A stretch of DNA of 64,000 nt, from positions 91,166,720 through 91,230,719 of the forward strand of contig CM068384.1 in the NCBI GenBank assembly GCA_034770075.1. The letters run 5' to 3'. Positions 9,851 to 19,449 of this stretch are shown in pieces (positions within the stretch are counted from its first letter, which is position 1; each line of letters opens with the position of its first letter). This stretch comes from Aralia elata. Lineage: Eukaryota > Streptophyta > Magnoliopsida > Apiales > Araliaceae. The position numbers were made by a program, and so were the translations under genes. Under the pieces are notes generated by a model. That model had not been told where the DNA came from. It ran no database searches and saw only the letters and a list, made by a program, of their open reading frames with translations.

Positions 9851-10462
9851 ATGTCAGAGACAAATTGGAATGACCTCCCAGTTATAGATCATTCCATGGT
9901 AGGGTGGCTGATAGAGAGTGAGTCAAATAATGAGCCAGAAGAGGTTCCAGATTATGAGCCGGCCACTCCCGAGTTAGACCCGGAGGAGGAACCAGAGGAG
10001 GAAGAACTTCTGCACAATCAGGAGATACTAGATGCTGAGGAGGCTAAACATCCCATAGATGGATATCTAGTAGATCCTGATCCTGGTGAGGAAATTGGAG
10101 CGAGTCAGATGATGCGTGTCGATAGACACGAGGAGATAGTGACGGGATTAGTCCAGCAGTCATCCGCAGATTTAGAGGCTGCCAATTTTCAAGCATATGT
10201 AGCTGAAGGGTTATTAGAGAGTGAAAGGGATAACACTCGCCGTCTTAGGACACTTCTCCAGAATACCCAGAAGGAAAGGAAGGATGCCCAGATGCAATTG
10301 TACCGTGCTGATAAGGGGTGTCGGGATATATTTGAAGGTTTAGAACGTCGGGTACTTAGGTATCCCGTCGAAGAGAGGAAGGTAGATTATATGATAGATA
10401 GATCAGTGGTCTGTCATATGGTTCAGGATGCTTATAAGGAGACACGTGATCGTTCAGTCTAG
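9851..10462 (+). CDS. ORF0 of Tekay 1, unknown acidic coiled-coil-like protein upstream of gag
   Basis: An uninterrupted ORF of about 203 residues between primer site and gag. The ATG at 9851 is preferred over the upstream ATG at 9809 because it begins MSE, like the homologue in Tekay 2 (MSD), and directly follows TTCTTTTGTAG. The N-terminal 80 residues are very acidic (EEEPEEEE and similar); residues about 95-160 are charged and helical-looking; the C-terminus has RRVLRYPV and YMIDRSV, which align with DRVFHYPV and YMLDRRT in Tekay 2. It is the only main Tekay 1 ORF without a stop. Tekay elements are usually described with gag-pol only, so the role is unknown; a nucleic-acid- or host-protein-binding accessory factor is speculation. 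Confidence 0.7.
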   Translation: MSETNWNDLPVIDHSMVGWLIESESNNEPEEVPDYEPATPELDPEEEPEEEELLHNQEILDAEEAKHPIDGYLVDPDPGEEIGASQMMRVDRHEEIVTGLVQQSSADLEAANFQAYVAEGLLESERDNTRRLRTLLQNTQKERKDAQMQLYRADKGCRDIFEGLERRVLRYPVEERKVDYMIDRSVVCHMVQDAYKETRDRSV

Positions 10463-10678
10463 TTTAGTACTTAAGTTTGTTTGCTGTAGTTTGTATTATA
10501 CAGATTTTGGGTTGTAAAATAGGAAATCCTCTGTGCTAACTAGTGGTAGTATAAACCATTAGTCGAATATATAACCGTTCTGCATGTGATATACAAGTTG
10601 TGTTTTTACAATCAAATTGTTAGTTCTATGTGTAGTATATACTTGTATTTATACTTGTCTTTTCTTTATTTTAGAAAT

Positions 10679-11737
10679 ATGGCATCGGGACGAAGAAGCC
10701 AGACTAGAAATGAGACCAATGACACAAACCCCACTCAACAACCAGTAGACCTACTATTAGGAGCCTTACAAGGTCATCCACCACACCAACACAACCCAAA
10801 TAATCCACATAGGTCAGCATTTAAGGACTTTAAAACTGTTGGACCACCTAAGTTCAAGGGAACTGCGGATCCAGTTGAAGCCTAAACTTGGGTAACTGAA
10901 ATGGAAAAGTTTTTCACTGTAACCAACGTGAATGAGGAACAAAAGACAATCTTTGCGACCTTTTTCCTAAAAGATGAGGCAAACTTTTGGTGGGAAACCA
11001 CAAAAACCAGGGCCGGTGAAGGAGTAGTTCTTTGGGTAAGATTCAAAGAATTATTCTTTGAAAATTACTTTCCACAAACAATGCAAGACTGAATGAAGGT
11101 AAATTTTCTAGAGTTAAAACAAGGGGAAATGACTGTATCTCAGTATACAGCCAAGTTTAACAAATTGTCTCGTTTTGCCCCACATCAAGTAAACTCTGAG
11201 ACAAGAAAAACTAGGAGATTTGAGGAAGGGTTGAAACCTCAGATAAAGAGTAAGATATCAATCTTCCAGTTGAAGACATTTTCAGAGATTCTTGAGAAGG
11301 CTGCCATAGCTGAGAATGAAAACCTTCTCAAATTCCATAAGGAGAAGAGGAGTCAGAATGAAGGGGGAAAATTCAAAGGAGAAGTCAGTACAGGAGGTAA
11401 TAATAACAACAAGAGGAAGTGGGATACCACTTTTTCTACTAATTTTGGGAAAAGGGGGAATAATTACAATAACAACAATACCACCAACAGAAACCAGAAT
11501 AACAAGGTGGAACGTTGTGTCACCTGTGGAAAAAACCATTAGGGAGTATGTCGTAGGAAGGTGGTTTACTGTTATAGCTGTGGTCAGGAGGGCCATTATG
11601 CTTTTTATTGTCCTAAGAAGAATAATAATACTATCACTCAAGGCAATCAGAATTATAAATGTTATAATTGTGGCGCAACGGGTCACATATCTAGAAATTG
11701 TCCAAAGAATAGGAACCAAACTGGGGGAGGGAATTAA
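10679..11737 (+). pseudogene. gag of Tekay 1
   Basis: Start ATG at 10679 (MASGRRSQTRN), just after the acceptor-like TTCTTTATTTTAG. The retrotransposon gag domain includes FKDFKTVGPPKFKG, FWWETTK and LELKQGEMTVSQY; an Asn-rich basic linker follows. The C-terminus has a degenerate first Cys motif (CVTCGK) and two CCHC zinc knuckles, CYSCGQEGHYAFYC (near 11570) and CYNCGATGHISRNC (near 11660). Gag forms the particle that encloses the RNA. Stops at 10883 (TAA), 11090 (TGA), 11540 (TAG) and 11735 (TAA) break it, without frameshift. Confidence 0.9.
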
Positions 11738-12253
11738 TCCACAAACAACACCCTTAAACCAATAGTAGCAGGAGCTGGAGGTCAGAGTCGTCCAACTGCC
11801 AGAACATTTAATATGACGATGAGGGATGCTGTTGTTTCATAGGACGTGGTGGCAGGTATCATCCCTATCGACACTTTAAATGCATATGTGTTGTTCGGCT
11901 CTGGTGTTACTTGTTCATTTGTGTCTAATAGCTTTGCTAAGAATTTGAATATGCCATGCGAAAACTTAGACATACTTTTCAATGTGGAAATTGCCAATAG
12001 AGAGATAATTCCCGTTAAAATTGTATATAAAGATTGTAACGTAGAGATTAAGAGACACAAGTTTCTTGTGAACCTCTTTCCTATACAGCTAGGGGAATTC
12101 GATATAATCTTAGGTATGAATTGGTTGGTTAATCATAATGCAATGATTGACTGTCATCGGAAATGTGTAAACCTACTGACTGAGTCAAAGTCAAAGGTAG
12201 TGTTCAACGGTGGTTGTTCACCTAAGCGATCTCGATGTCTGACAGTAATGTAA
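11738..12253 (+). pseudogene. retropepsin-like aspartic protease of Tekay 1, active site lost
   Basis: Same frame as gag. The conserved entry RPTARTFNMT is followed by a TAG near 11840 and then the protease core. The catalytic motif reads FGSGVTC (near 11891-11911) where the family and Tekay 2 have FDSGATC: the catalytic Asp is Gly. Downstream GEFDIILGMNWL is the conserved second part. The protease would cleave the gag-pol polyprotein; this copy should be inactive. Ends at a TAA at 12251. Confidence 0.88.
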
Positions 12254-13446
12254 GCAGAAAGATTACTTAGGAAAGGTTGTGCAGGTTATTTGACATATAT
12301 AGTAGATACTCGAAAGGAAGGAGCAAAACTAGATCAAATGCCTGTAGTTAGAGAATTTCCGGATATGTTTCCAGATAACTTACCAGGCTTACCTCTGGAT
12401 AGGGAGATCGAGTTTGTTATCGATCTTGCACCTGGTACGGCGCCAGTTTCAAAGGCACCGTACAGGATGGCACCAGTGGAGTTGAAGGAGTTACTTGTGC
12501 AGTTACAAGAACTCTTAGATAAGAAATACATACAACCCAGTGTTTCACCTTGGGGAGCACCGGTGTTGTTTGTAAAGAAAAAAGATGGAACGTTGAGGTT
12601 ATGTGTTGACTTTAGAGAATTAAATAAGTTGACCATAAAGAACAAATATCATTTACCACGAATTGATAATTTGTTTGACCAGTTGAAAGGGGCCGAACAC
12701 TTTTCGAAGATCGACCTACGATCAGGTTATCATCAGTTAAAGGTACGAAAAGAAGATGTGCCGAAGACAGCGTTTAGGACACGCTACGGACATTATGAGT
12801 TTCTTGTGATGTCTTTTGAATTAACAAATGCGCCGGCAGCATTCATGGACTTGATGAACCGAGTGTTTAAACCATGCTTAGATAAATATGTCGTAGTGTT
12901 CATCGACGATATTTTAGTATACTCAAGAACGAAGGAGGAGCATGCTAAACACTTAAGAATCGTATTAGAGATATTACGTAAGGAACAACTTTACGCAAAG
13001 TTTTCCAAGTGTGAGTTTTGGTTGGAACGAGTCCAGTTCTTGGGTTATGTAGCTGACAAGAATGGAATAGCGGTAGATCCAGCAAAGATAGAGGCGGTTG
13101 TGAATTAGGAACAACCAACAACTCCAACAGAAGTTCGAAGTTTTCTTGGGTTAGCAGGGTACTATCAGCGTTTTATATAAGATTTTTCAAAAATAGCGAC
13201 CCCGCTAACTAATTTAACTTGAAATACGGTAAAATACGTCTGGACGGATAAATGTGAAGAAAGCTTCCGAGAGTTGAAGAAACGATTGAGCATGGCACCA
13301 GTGTTATCTTTACTAGATGATACAGGGGGTCTTGTCGTTTATAGTGATGCATCACACAAGGGATTGGGTTGTGTGTTAATGCAACATGGGAAGGTAATTG
13401 CATATGCATCACGACAACTCAAATATTATGAGAAGAGGTATCCTAC
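12254..13446 (+). pseudogene. reverse transcriptase and start of RNase H, Tekay 1
   Basis: RT with PVVREFPDMFP, KAPYRMAPVELKEL, WGAPVLFVKKKDG, LCVDFRELNKLT, FSKIDLRSGYHQL, FRTRYGHYEF and the active site FIDDILVYS (near 12900). The usual FGLTNAPA reads FELTNAPA. RNase H begins near 13280 with VVYSDASHKGLG, carrying the first catalytic Asp, and is cut at 13446 by the nested Athila-type element; the target CCTAC is duplicated. Stops at about 13106, 13178 and 13220 each fit a transition (Trp, Gln and Arg codons). No frameshift. Confidence 0.92.
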
Positions 13447-13640
13447 TGATGAGTAGGTTTTATACCTACGAATCGGATACCAATGAACATGAATTATTGC
13501 TTATTTCCATGGTTTTCAGTTACTTTTCATGTATTTTGTGTGTTTTTGTAGGTTGCACATGTTGGGATTGCATTGGGCGAGAATTGGACGTTCGAGTGGA
13601 TGAAATTGATGATGTTGCTGATGTTGCAGGATTTTAGAGC

Positions 13641-13767
13641 AGCGCGGCCGCGCCCAAAATGAACTGGGTAGCAGCGCGGCCGCGCGTGATGCCAGAGTTA
13701 GAAAAAATTGCTGCCAGAGTGGCGCGGCCGCGCGCCTTGCAAGCTTAATTCAAGCGCGACCGCGCCG
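13641..13767 (+). repeat. GC palindrome array in the 5' LTR
   Basis: Four copies of AGCGCGGCCGCGCC or close variants (starting near 13641, 13673, 13721, 13753). The core GCGCGGCCGCGC is a perfect 12-bp palindrome containing a NotI site. The last copy has one G-to-A change (GCGCGACCGCGC), absent from the 3' LTR. The array ends about 100 bp before the TATA box, so it is in U3. Confidence 0.95.
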
Positions 13768-13867
13768 GTTCGAGTGAGGGCAAAATCGACTTTTCTGATG
13801 TTTTAAATGGTTTTGATTTGAACTTGGATTTGAAACTTTATAATTAATTAGGGGTTTTATCAGATAC

Positions 13868-13875
13868 TATAAATA
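13868..13875 (+). promoter_or_regulatory. TATA box of the Athila-type LTR
   Basis: TATAAATA about 420 bp into the LTR; the identical site lies at 19871-19878 in the 3' LTR. It sits about 100 bp downstream of the GC palindrome array. Confidence 0.7.
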
Positions 13876-14852
13876 GGTGTTTTCTAGTTAGTAATCAATA
13901 TCTATCTATTAGCAAACCCTAATTTGGAGCAAGTGGAGAAGACTTGAAGCAAGTTGATAGCAAGAAGAAGCAAGGAGGAGCAGGACAGAGATTGAAGGAT
14001 TGCTTTCAATGTTTCTTCTCTTTTCTCTCTATTCCAAACTTTTGATGTTATTAAACTTGTGGATGATGAATTCTAGTTTAATTATGAACTAAATTTCTTT
14101 TAAGGCTATAATGGATCTTAATACGTAATTTTGAATAGCATGCTTCTCCGAATATTATGATTAGTTGTGTATGGATTGTCTATTATGGTTTGTGCTGAAG
14201 TGTTAAATTATCTGGCCAATAATTATTGAGATAATCTATATGAATTTGAAAGATGAAGTATAGAAGTAGATCTGACCATAGTAGCATGTGATTGTGTCTT
14301 CTGCTGTCGATGGAATTCATAATTTGTGATTAGGATAGAGATAAACCTATCATCGCATGTAATCAAAATAGGGAACTTGGGCTTTAAATCCTTTTTAATT
14401 GTAATTCTCATAGAAATATAGTGAATTAGTTATCTAGGGTGATTAACTTGAGTCTATCAATTGTGGATTTAGGTTAGGTTGTTTATGGAACATTGAAAGA
14501 TGATCATAAATAGTGATGTGTTCCTGGTTAACAATCCAAAAATAACTAGCATAATCAAAAGGGGAGCATGCTAAGTAAAATAATGCATTAAGTGAAGTTA
14601 TAGTCTTAAGTCTTTTAAAAAATCTGTTTTCAAACTAGTGTTAGTACTTTAATTAAGAATTAATTAGTTAAATTCAAAACCTCAGAATTCATAAATCACT
14701 TGTTTACTAAAAATTGATTTGATTTAAATTTGGAATTTGTCATTATAGAATCAATTCTTCTCTGTGGGACGATACTCTACTTCTACTTTATTACTTGTGG
14801 ACTGCGTATACTTGCGTATTTTTGCTAGTATAGATTTTGGCAAACAAGTTTT

Positions 14853-14870
14853 TGGCGCCGTTGCCGGGGA
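14853..14870 (+). promoter_or_regulatory. primer binding site, tRNA-Asp
   Basis: TGGCGCCGTTGCCGGGGA, complementary to the 3' end of plant tRNA-Asp, the usual Athila primer, 6 bp after the LTR end. Confidence 0.88.
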
Positions 14871-14971
14871 ACAATTGAGTCTAAAATTTCATGTTTTAAA
14901 TTTAATTAATTCAGTTTTAGTTAACATTGTTTTTCTTGTTACTTCCTGTTTCAGGTGATCTTGGTTTGTTT

Positions 14972-16351
14972 ATGCAAACCCGATCAAAGCAGCCGGAACT
15001 TGTGCAGAGTGAAGACGATCTTGAAAACAAGTTACGCAAGTTGAGAAAGTTTTGCCGTGAAACCATCGAGAAAGAAAAAATGGCTAATGAAGAACAGAAA
15101 TCATTGAGGGAATATGCCATGCCTAAGCTTGATGAAATCAGGTCAAGCATCACGAGACCAGCCATCACGGCTAATTCCTTTGAGATTAAGTCGGGTACAA
15201 TTCAGATGATTCAGAATGCGGTACAGTTTGGGGGATTAGCCAACGATGATCCTAACGAGCACTTGGTTAGCTTTCTTAAGATTTGTGATACATTCAAATA
15301 TCCCAATGTAACTGATGATGCGGTGAGACTACGTTTGTTTCCGTTTTCACTAAGGGATAAAGCAAAGAGTTGGTTGCACTCACTTCCACCGGGGTCCATC
15401 ACAACTTGGGATGACTTGGCCCAGAAATTCCTAGCAAAATTCTTTCCGCCGGCTAAGTCTGCTAAGTTGAGAAACGATATTTCCACTTTTGAGCAAAGTC
15501 ATGGAGAGACAATGTATGAGGCTTGGGAAAGGTTCAAAGAGTTATTGAGAATATGTCCACATCATGCATTACCCAAGTGGTTGCAAGTCCAGACATTCTA
15601 CAATGGGCTGAGTAGTAATACTCGAACAATTATAGATGCAGCTGCTGGGAGAGCACTTATGGATAAGAATTTTGATGAAGCTTACACCTTGTTAGAAACT
15701 ATGGCTGCAAATAACTATCAATGGCCGACGTCGAGGATGAATCACCAAAAGGTAGCTGGAGTTTTGGAAGTAGATGCAGTCACTGCACTAACAGCTCAGA
15801 TGGCAGCCATGTCTAAGAAAATTGAAGCTTTGGCGGAGTCGAAAGTTCAGCAAGCAGCTTATGTATGTGAACTATGTGCAGGCGCACATCCATCGGAGTA
15901 TTGTGCCATTAATCCGGAATCGGTACAGTATTTGGGGAGTTATAACAGACCACAACAGCCATACTAGAATGCATATAATCCGGGATGGAAGAATCATCCG
16001 GGTTTCTCATGGAGCAATAACACTCAAGTTCAAAATCCCGCTCCAAGATCACAGAACCCCCCGGGTTTTCAGAACCAAGCTGCACAACAAGCAGAGAGAA
16101 AACCCAATTTAGAAGAATCTTTGGCAAGATTTATCACAGCATCGGAGAAAAGAATGAATGAGCAAGATAAGCTGTTAAATCAGGTAGACTTGAATGTGAA
16201 GAGCCAAGCGGTGTCAATTCGGAATCTGGAAAATCAGCTCGGACAGTTAGCTCAAGCCTTGAACAATCGACCACAAGGAGTACTTCCAAGTGATACAAAA
16301 GTCAACCCCAAAAGAGATGGTAAGGAACAATGTCAAGCTGTAACACTTTGA
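14972..16351 (+). pseudogene. Athila-type gag with a single stop codon
   Basis: The ATG at 14972 (MQTRSKQPE) is preferred; it follows a strong acceptor-like CTGTTTCAG at 14946-14954, although the frame is open from 14927. The gag domain has FGGLANDDPNEHL, LFPFSLRDKAKSWL, WDDLAQKFLAKFFP and ICPHHALP, as in Athila. A Cys/His motif CELCAGAHPSEYC has CX2CX3HX4C spacing, one residue shorter than the usual knuckle; the minus-strand gag fragment at 60290-60815 has the same spacing. A single TAG at 15965 interrupts the frame, consistent with CAG to TAG; it then stays open to the TGA at 16349. C-terminal coiled-coil-like segment (near 16130-16260). Gag would form the particle. Confidence 0.88.
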
Positions 16352-16375
16352 AGTGGGAAGCAACTCCAGCAGAGC

Positions 16376-16554
16376 AGCGCGGCCGCGCCTGACTTCAGAA
16401 ACTCAAAATGGTCCAGCTGGTACACCAGCGCGGCCGCGCCCAAATTGTGAAGGAAACTAGCGCGGTCGCGCCGCATCTCAGAAGTAAAAAAAAATTGGCT
16501 GGCACACCAGCGCGGCCGCACCCCATTCAGGTCAAATCCAAGCGCGGCCGCGAT
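16376..16554 (+). repeat. internal GC palindrome array, five copies
   Basis: Copies of AGCGCGGCCGCGCC start at 16376, 16427, 16459 (one C-to-T change), 16509 and 16541 (the last two with altered ends). This is the same motif as in both LTRs of the element but outside them. It begins 25 bp after the gag stop. Confidence 0.95.
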
Positions 16555-17135
16555 CGGTTCCCAGTTTTTAAAAATCTAGTTCGACCCGACCCACGATAGA
16601 TTTTTATTTCCTTTTCCCGCTTGGACTCTATTTCTTCAAACCTATTCCATCTAAAAAACCGACTCTCTCTGTTTCCTTCTCTTCCAAATCGGATTCCATA
16701 CCAAATCCCAATCTCTACAAAATCATTCTACAAATCAAACTCTACCAACATCAAACCCTAGTTCGTATTATCATTCATCTTCATTCTCTCTCTAATACAT
16801 ACATACATACATAGCCGACACTCTCCATTCACACCCCAAATTCGATTTCTTCAACAATCACGGAGTTCATCAAGGAGATTGTCAGTATAACGCAGTGGGT
16901 TAGCAAGGAATTGCAGTGGGTTTATTGAAGTAAGTATATTGCAATTAGGGTTTTACATTGTACTAAGCTTCTTGTCAGATTTTACACAGGGGATTGCATT
17001 ATATTGGTTTTGTTACTTGTAATTGAGTTGTGCATGCAAGTATTTTGGATTGTTATTGTTTGAGAAACCCTAGTGTAGTTTCTTTCAAGTTTGGGGGAGA
17101 TTTTGCTTTATTGTGAATTGGGAAATTGAGTTGAT
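16555..17135 (+). other. leader between gag and env-position ORF; pol is missing here
   Basis: No protease, RT or integrase sequence is present. The stretch is CT-rich from 16600 to 16860 (CTCTCTCTG, CATACATACATAC), then becomes AT-rich with a GGTAAG-free but acceptor-like run before 17136, and contains AAGTTTGGGGGAGA near 17088, a copy of the element's polypurine tract. It looks like a promoter plus leader, but that is inference. Confidence 0.6.
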
Positions 17136-18304
17136 ATGGCTTCTAAACGACCACGAGGGGAATCGTCCAGTTCACATGCACACGCTGAGGATGTAGATTT
17201 TGATAGGAGTCGGTTTGTTTCGGCCGAGGTGGAGGACTTCTATCACCGGGTTTTGTTGGGCAAGACCTTTGTATTGGAGCGTGGGCTAAAGCCTGATCCT
17301 GGTTTGGATGGAGAGATGATGCGTATGATCAGGGCTAAGGGTTGGTTATTGTTTGTGGAGCCACCATTGTCAGCACCTATTTCTGTGGTTCAAGAATTTT
17401 ACGCCAACGCCAAGATTACAAAGGATGGGACTGCGTTTGTGAGGGGCTGTCAGGTGCCTTATGATAGCCGAACTATTAATGATATTTACCATTTGCCTAC
17501 CATTCCCATTTCTGACCCGGAGAGTTTCCATTCTACAAATTGGGAACCCAAGCTGGAAAGAATAAAAAATGTCTTGTGCAAGCCTGGTACCGAGTGGACA
17601 ACAAAGCAAGGGACAGATCAGAAGCTTCACTTCCCGCACACTGCCTTGAGTCGCTACGGTAAGGCCTGGTACAACTTCATTTGTGCCAATCTCATGCCCA
17701 CCAGGCACCAGAATGACATGACTAAGGATCGAGCGATTCTACTATATAGGATAGTGATGGGGAAGTCTGTTAATGTTGGTTATGTGATTCACCAGTCTAT
17801 TCGTCGTTACCTTTAGGGAGGTACTTAAGGTGGTATCCCGCATGCTTCGGTGATTACCCGCTTATGTTTAGCTGCGGGGGTGGAATGGGCCGACAGTGAG
17901 CCAGTGCAGCTCCCAATGAATACCATTGATCACGCGACGATAGCAAAGTATAAGGTGTGGGAAGGAGCCCGTCGCATGCTCGTGGAGCAGGATTCTTGTT
18001 AGGGGACTATTCTGAGAGCGAGGAGGCGTCTGATTAGCCGGTGCCTGAGCCTGAACAGCCAGTTAATATCTCGCAGCCTCGATTGGATCGTATGGAGAGG
18101 AGGATGACTCGGCGGATGGATGCCATACACTCGAGCATGACGGAGCTTCGTTCCTTCTCCACTCAGCTTTCGGATAGCTTCTCACAGGCATTTTCTCAGT
18201 TGGGCGTTCATGTCCAATTCCTGACTTTTGGTGCAACCTCAGTTTACCCACCTCCGGACACACCTTCCGATGGGGAGGAGGCAAATGATGCTACTTCGGA
18301 TTAG
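17136..18304 (+). pseudogene. Athila-type third ORF (putative plant transposon protein domain)
   Basis: Starts MASKRPRGESSSS at 17136, open to 17816 (226 codons). Conserved segments include RFVSAEVEDFYHR, VQEFYANA, AFVRGCQVPY and LSRYGKAWYNFI. After the TAG at 17814 and a TAA 9 bp on, the frame continues to about 18000 (CLAAGVEWAD, KYKVWEGARRMLVEQ), then shifts; the last part (18041-18304, MRRMDAIHSSMTE-like helix) looks like a coiled coil ending before 18304. Homologues lie at 57034-58250 (minus) and 58704-60289 (plus). Athila ORFs here are called env-like by position, but this domain has no signal peptide or membrane anchor that I can see. Function unknown. Confidence 0.78.
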
Positions 18305-19432
18305 GGGAGTTTTCTTTCCTTTTCCTTTTCTTTTATTGTTTTATCCAATGAGGGCATTGTCTGTTTTAAGTTTGGGGGAGTTCTTTTAGTTTTTTGTTTA
18401 GCATGTTTATTTTTGTGCATCATATCTGTTAGTATATTAGTATCGTGCATAGTTTAGTTTGGTTGTGTTAGGTGCATTTAGTTTGTTGCATGAATCCAAT
18501 TGAATAGTTGGTTTGATTTTGGCTCGGCCAATGATGAGATGGGTATTATTGTGTTAGCTTGGACAGTTTGAAAGTCGTTAGGGATAGAATAATTTTGATC
18601 TTGAGGATAATTATACCTGTCATAACTTGAGTTTTTGGATTGCACAACTAAATTGATTAATTTGACTGCTGGGGTTCAAAGGGTTGCATAACTGATTTTT
18701 ACATGAGAATTTGATAACACATTGTTCGGTAAGTCAATAAAGAAGGCTGAATAGGGTAAAATCTGAGTTGGGGGGTTTCCTTAGGGTTTCTGAATAAAAA
18801 AAATGGAGCATAAATACAATAAATGCGTTGACTAGTTGGGTTCTGTGGCCTCTATCACTCGGGTAATTAGATCCTTAGGGGTGTCTTAACACCTAGTGCC
18901 CTAAAGCCGTCTGAGTCACTGATTGAACGCTCGCTACATGGGTGATTTTGAAAAGCCTAAGGGAACTTGACATTGCACAGTTATGCATAAATACGAGATG
19001 GAGCATAAAACGTACTCGTAGTAGAATAAAGTAGGATTAAAATCTTGTTAGAACCTTCATGCTCGGTATTTGCTTGATTTTGGCTGGATTTGTTGTATTT
19101 GCTTGAATTGAAGTAAAAATAGAGTATTCTTGTTATAGAGTTGGTTATGAGGCTTTATTTTGAACTTTGGGCAGTTAACTTGATTAATGAGCACACACGC
19201 ACAACTTGGGTGATGATAGGTATATATTGCTTGATTGGTTGAGATTATTAGTTCCTTGTGACTGGATTTGCTGTTTCAAGTTGTTTATTGATATCTCTGA
19301 GGCATACAGTTAACATTCATACTGGTTATTGGTTGGATTCGTAGGTATGCTAGTTTTTAGTGCATTCATGGCATTGTGTTGCATCGTGTTAGTTATTGCA
19401 TTACATTGTGTTGCTTGGGGACAAGCAATAGT
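18305..19432 (+). other. 3' untranslated region of the Athila-type element
   Basis: About 1.1 kb with no supported coding sequence. It contains a second polypurine-like AAGTTTGGGGGAG near 18369, just after the third ORF. Otherwise T-rich and unremarkable. Confidence 0.6.
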
Positions 19433-19449
19433 TTAAGTTTGGGGGAATT
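19433..19449 (+). promoter_or_regulatory. polypurine tract of the Athila-type element
   Basis: AAGTTTGGGGGAATT immediately precedes the 3' LTR start TGATGAG. It is the third copy of the AAGTTTGGGGGA motif in the element. Confidence 0.85.

Larger units (their letters stand above)
13447..14846 (+). repeat. 5' LTR of the Athila-type element
   Basis: 1,400 bp, starting TGATGAGTAGGTTTTATACC, ending GGCAAACA directly before the primer site. It contains four GC palindromes, a TATA box and a 3' two-thirds that would be transcribed. A minus-strand solo LTR at 60991-62712 shares both ends, so a related family is present elsewhere in the window. Confidence 0.95.

Noticed and set aside
11316..11765. 149-codon open frame overlapping gag in another frame
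   Set aside because: A shadow of gag; the gag frame itself encodes the zinc knuckles.
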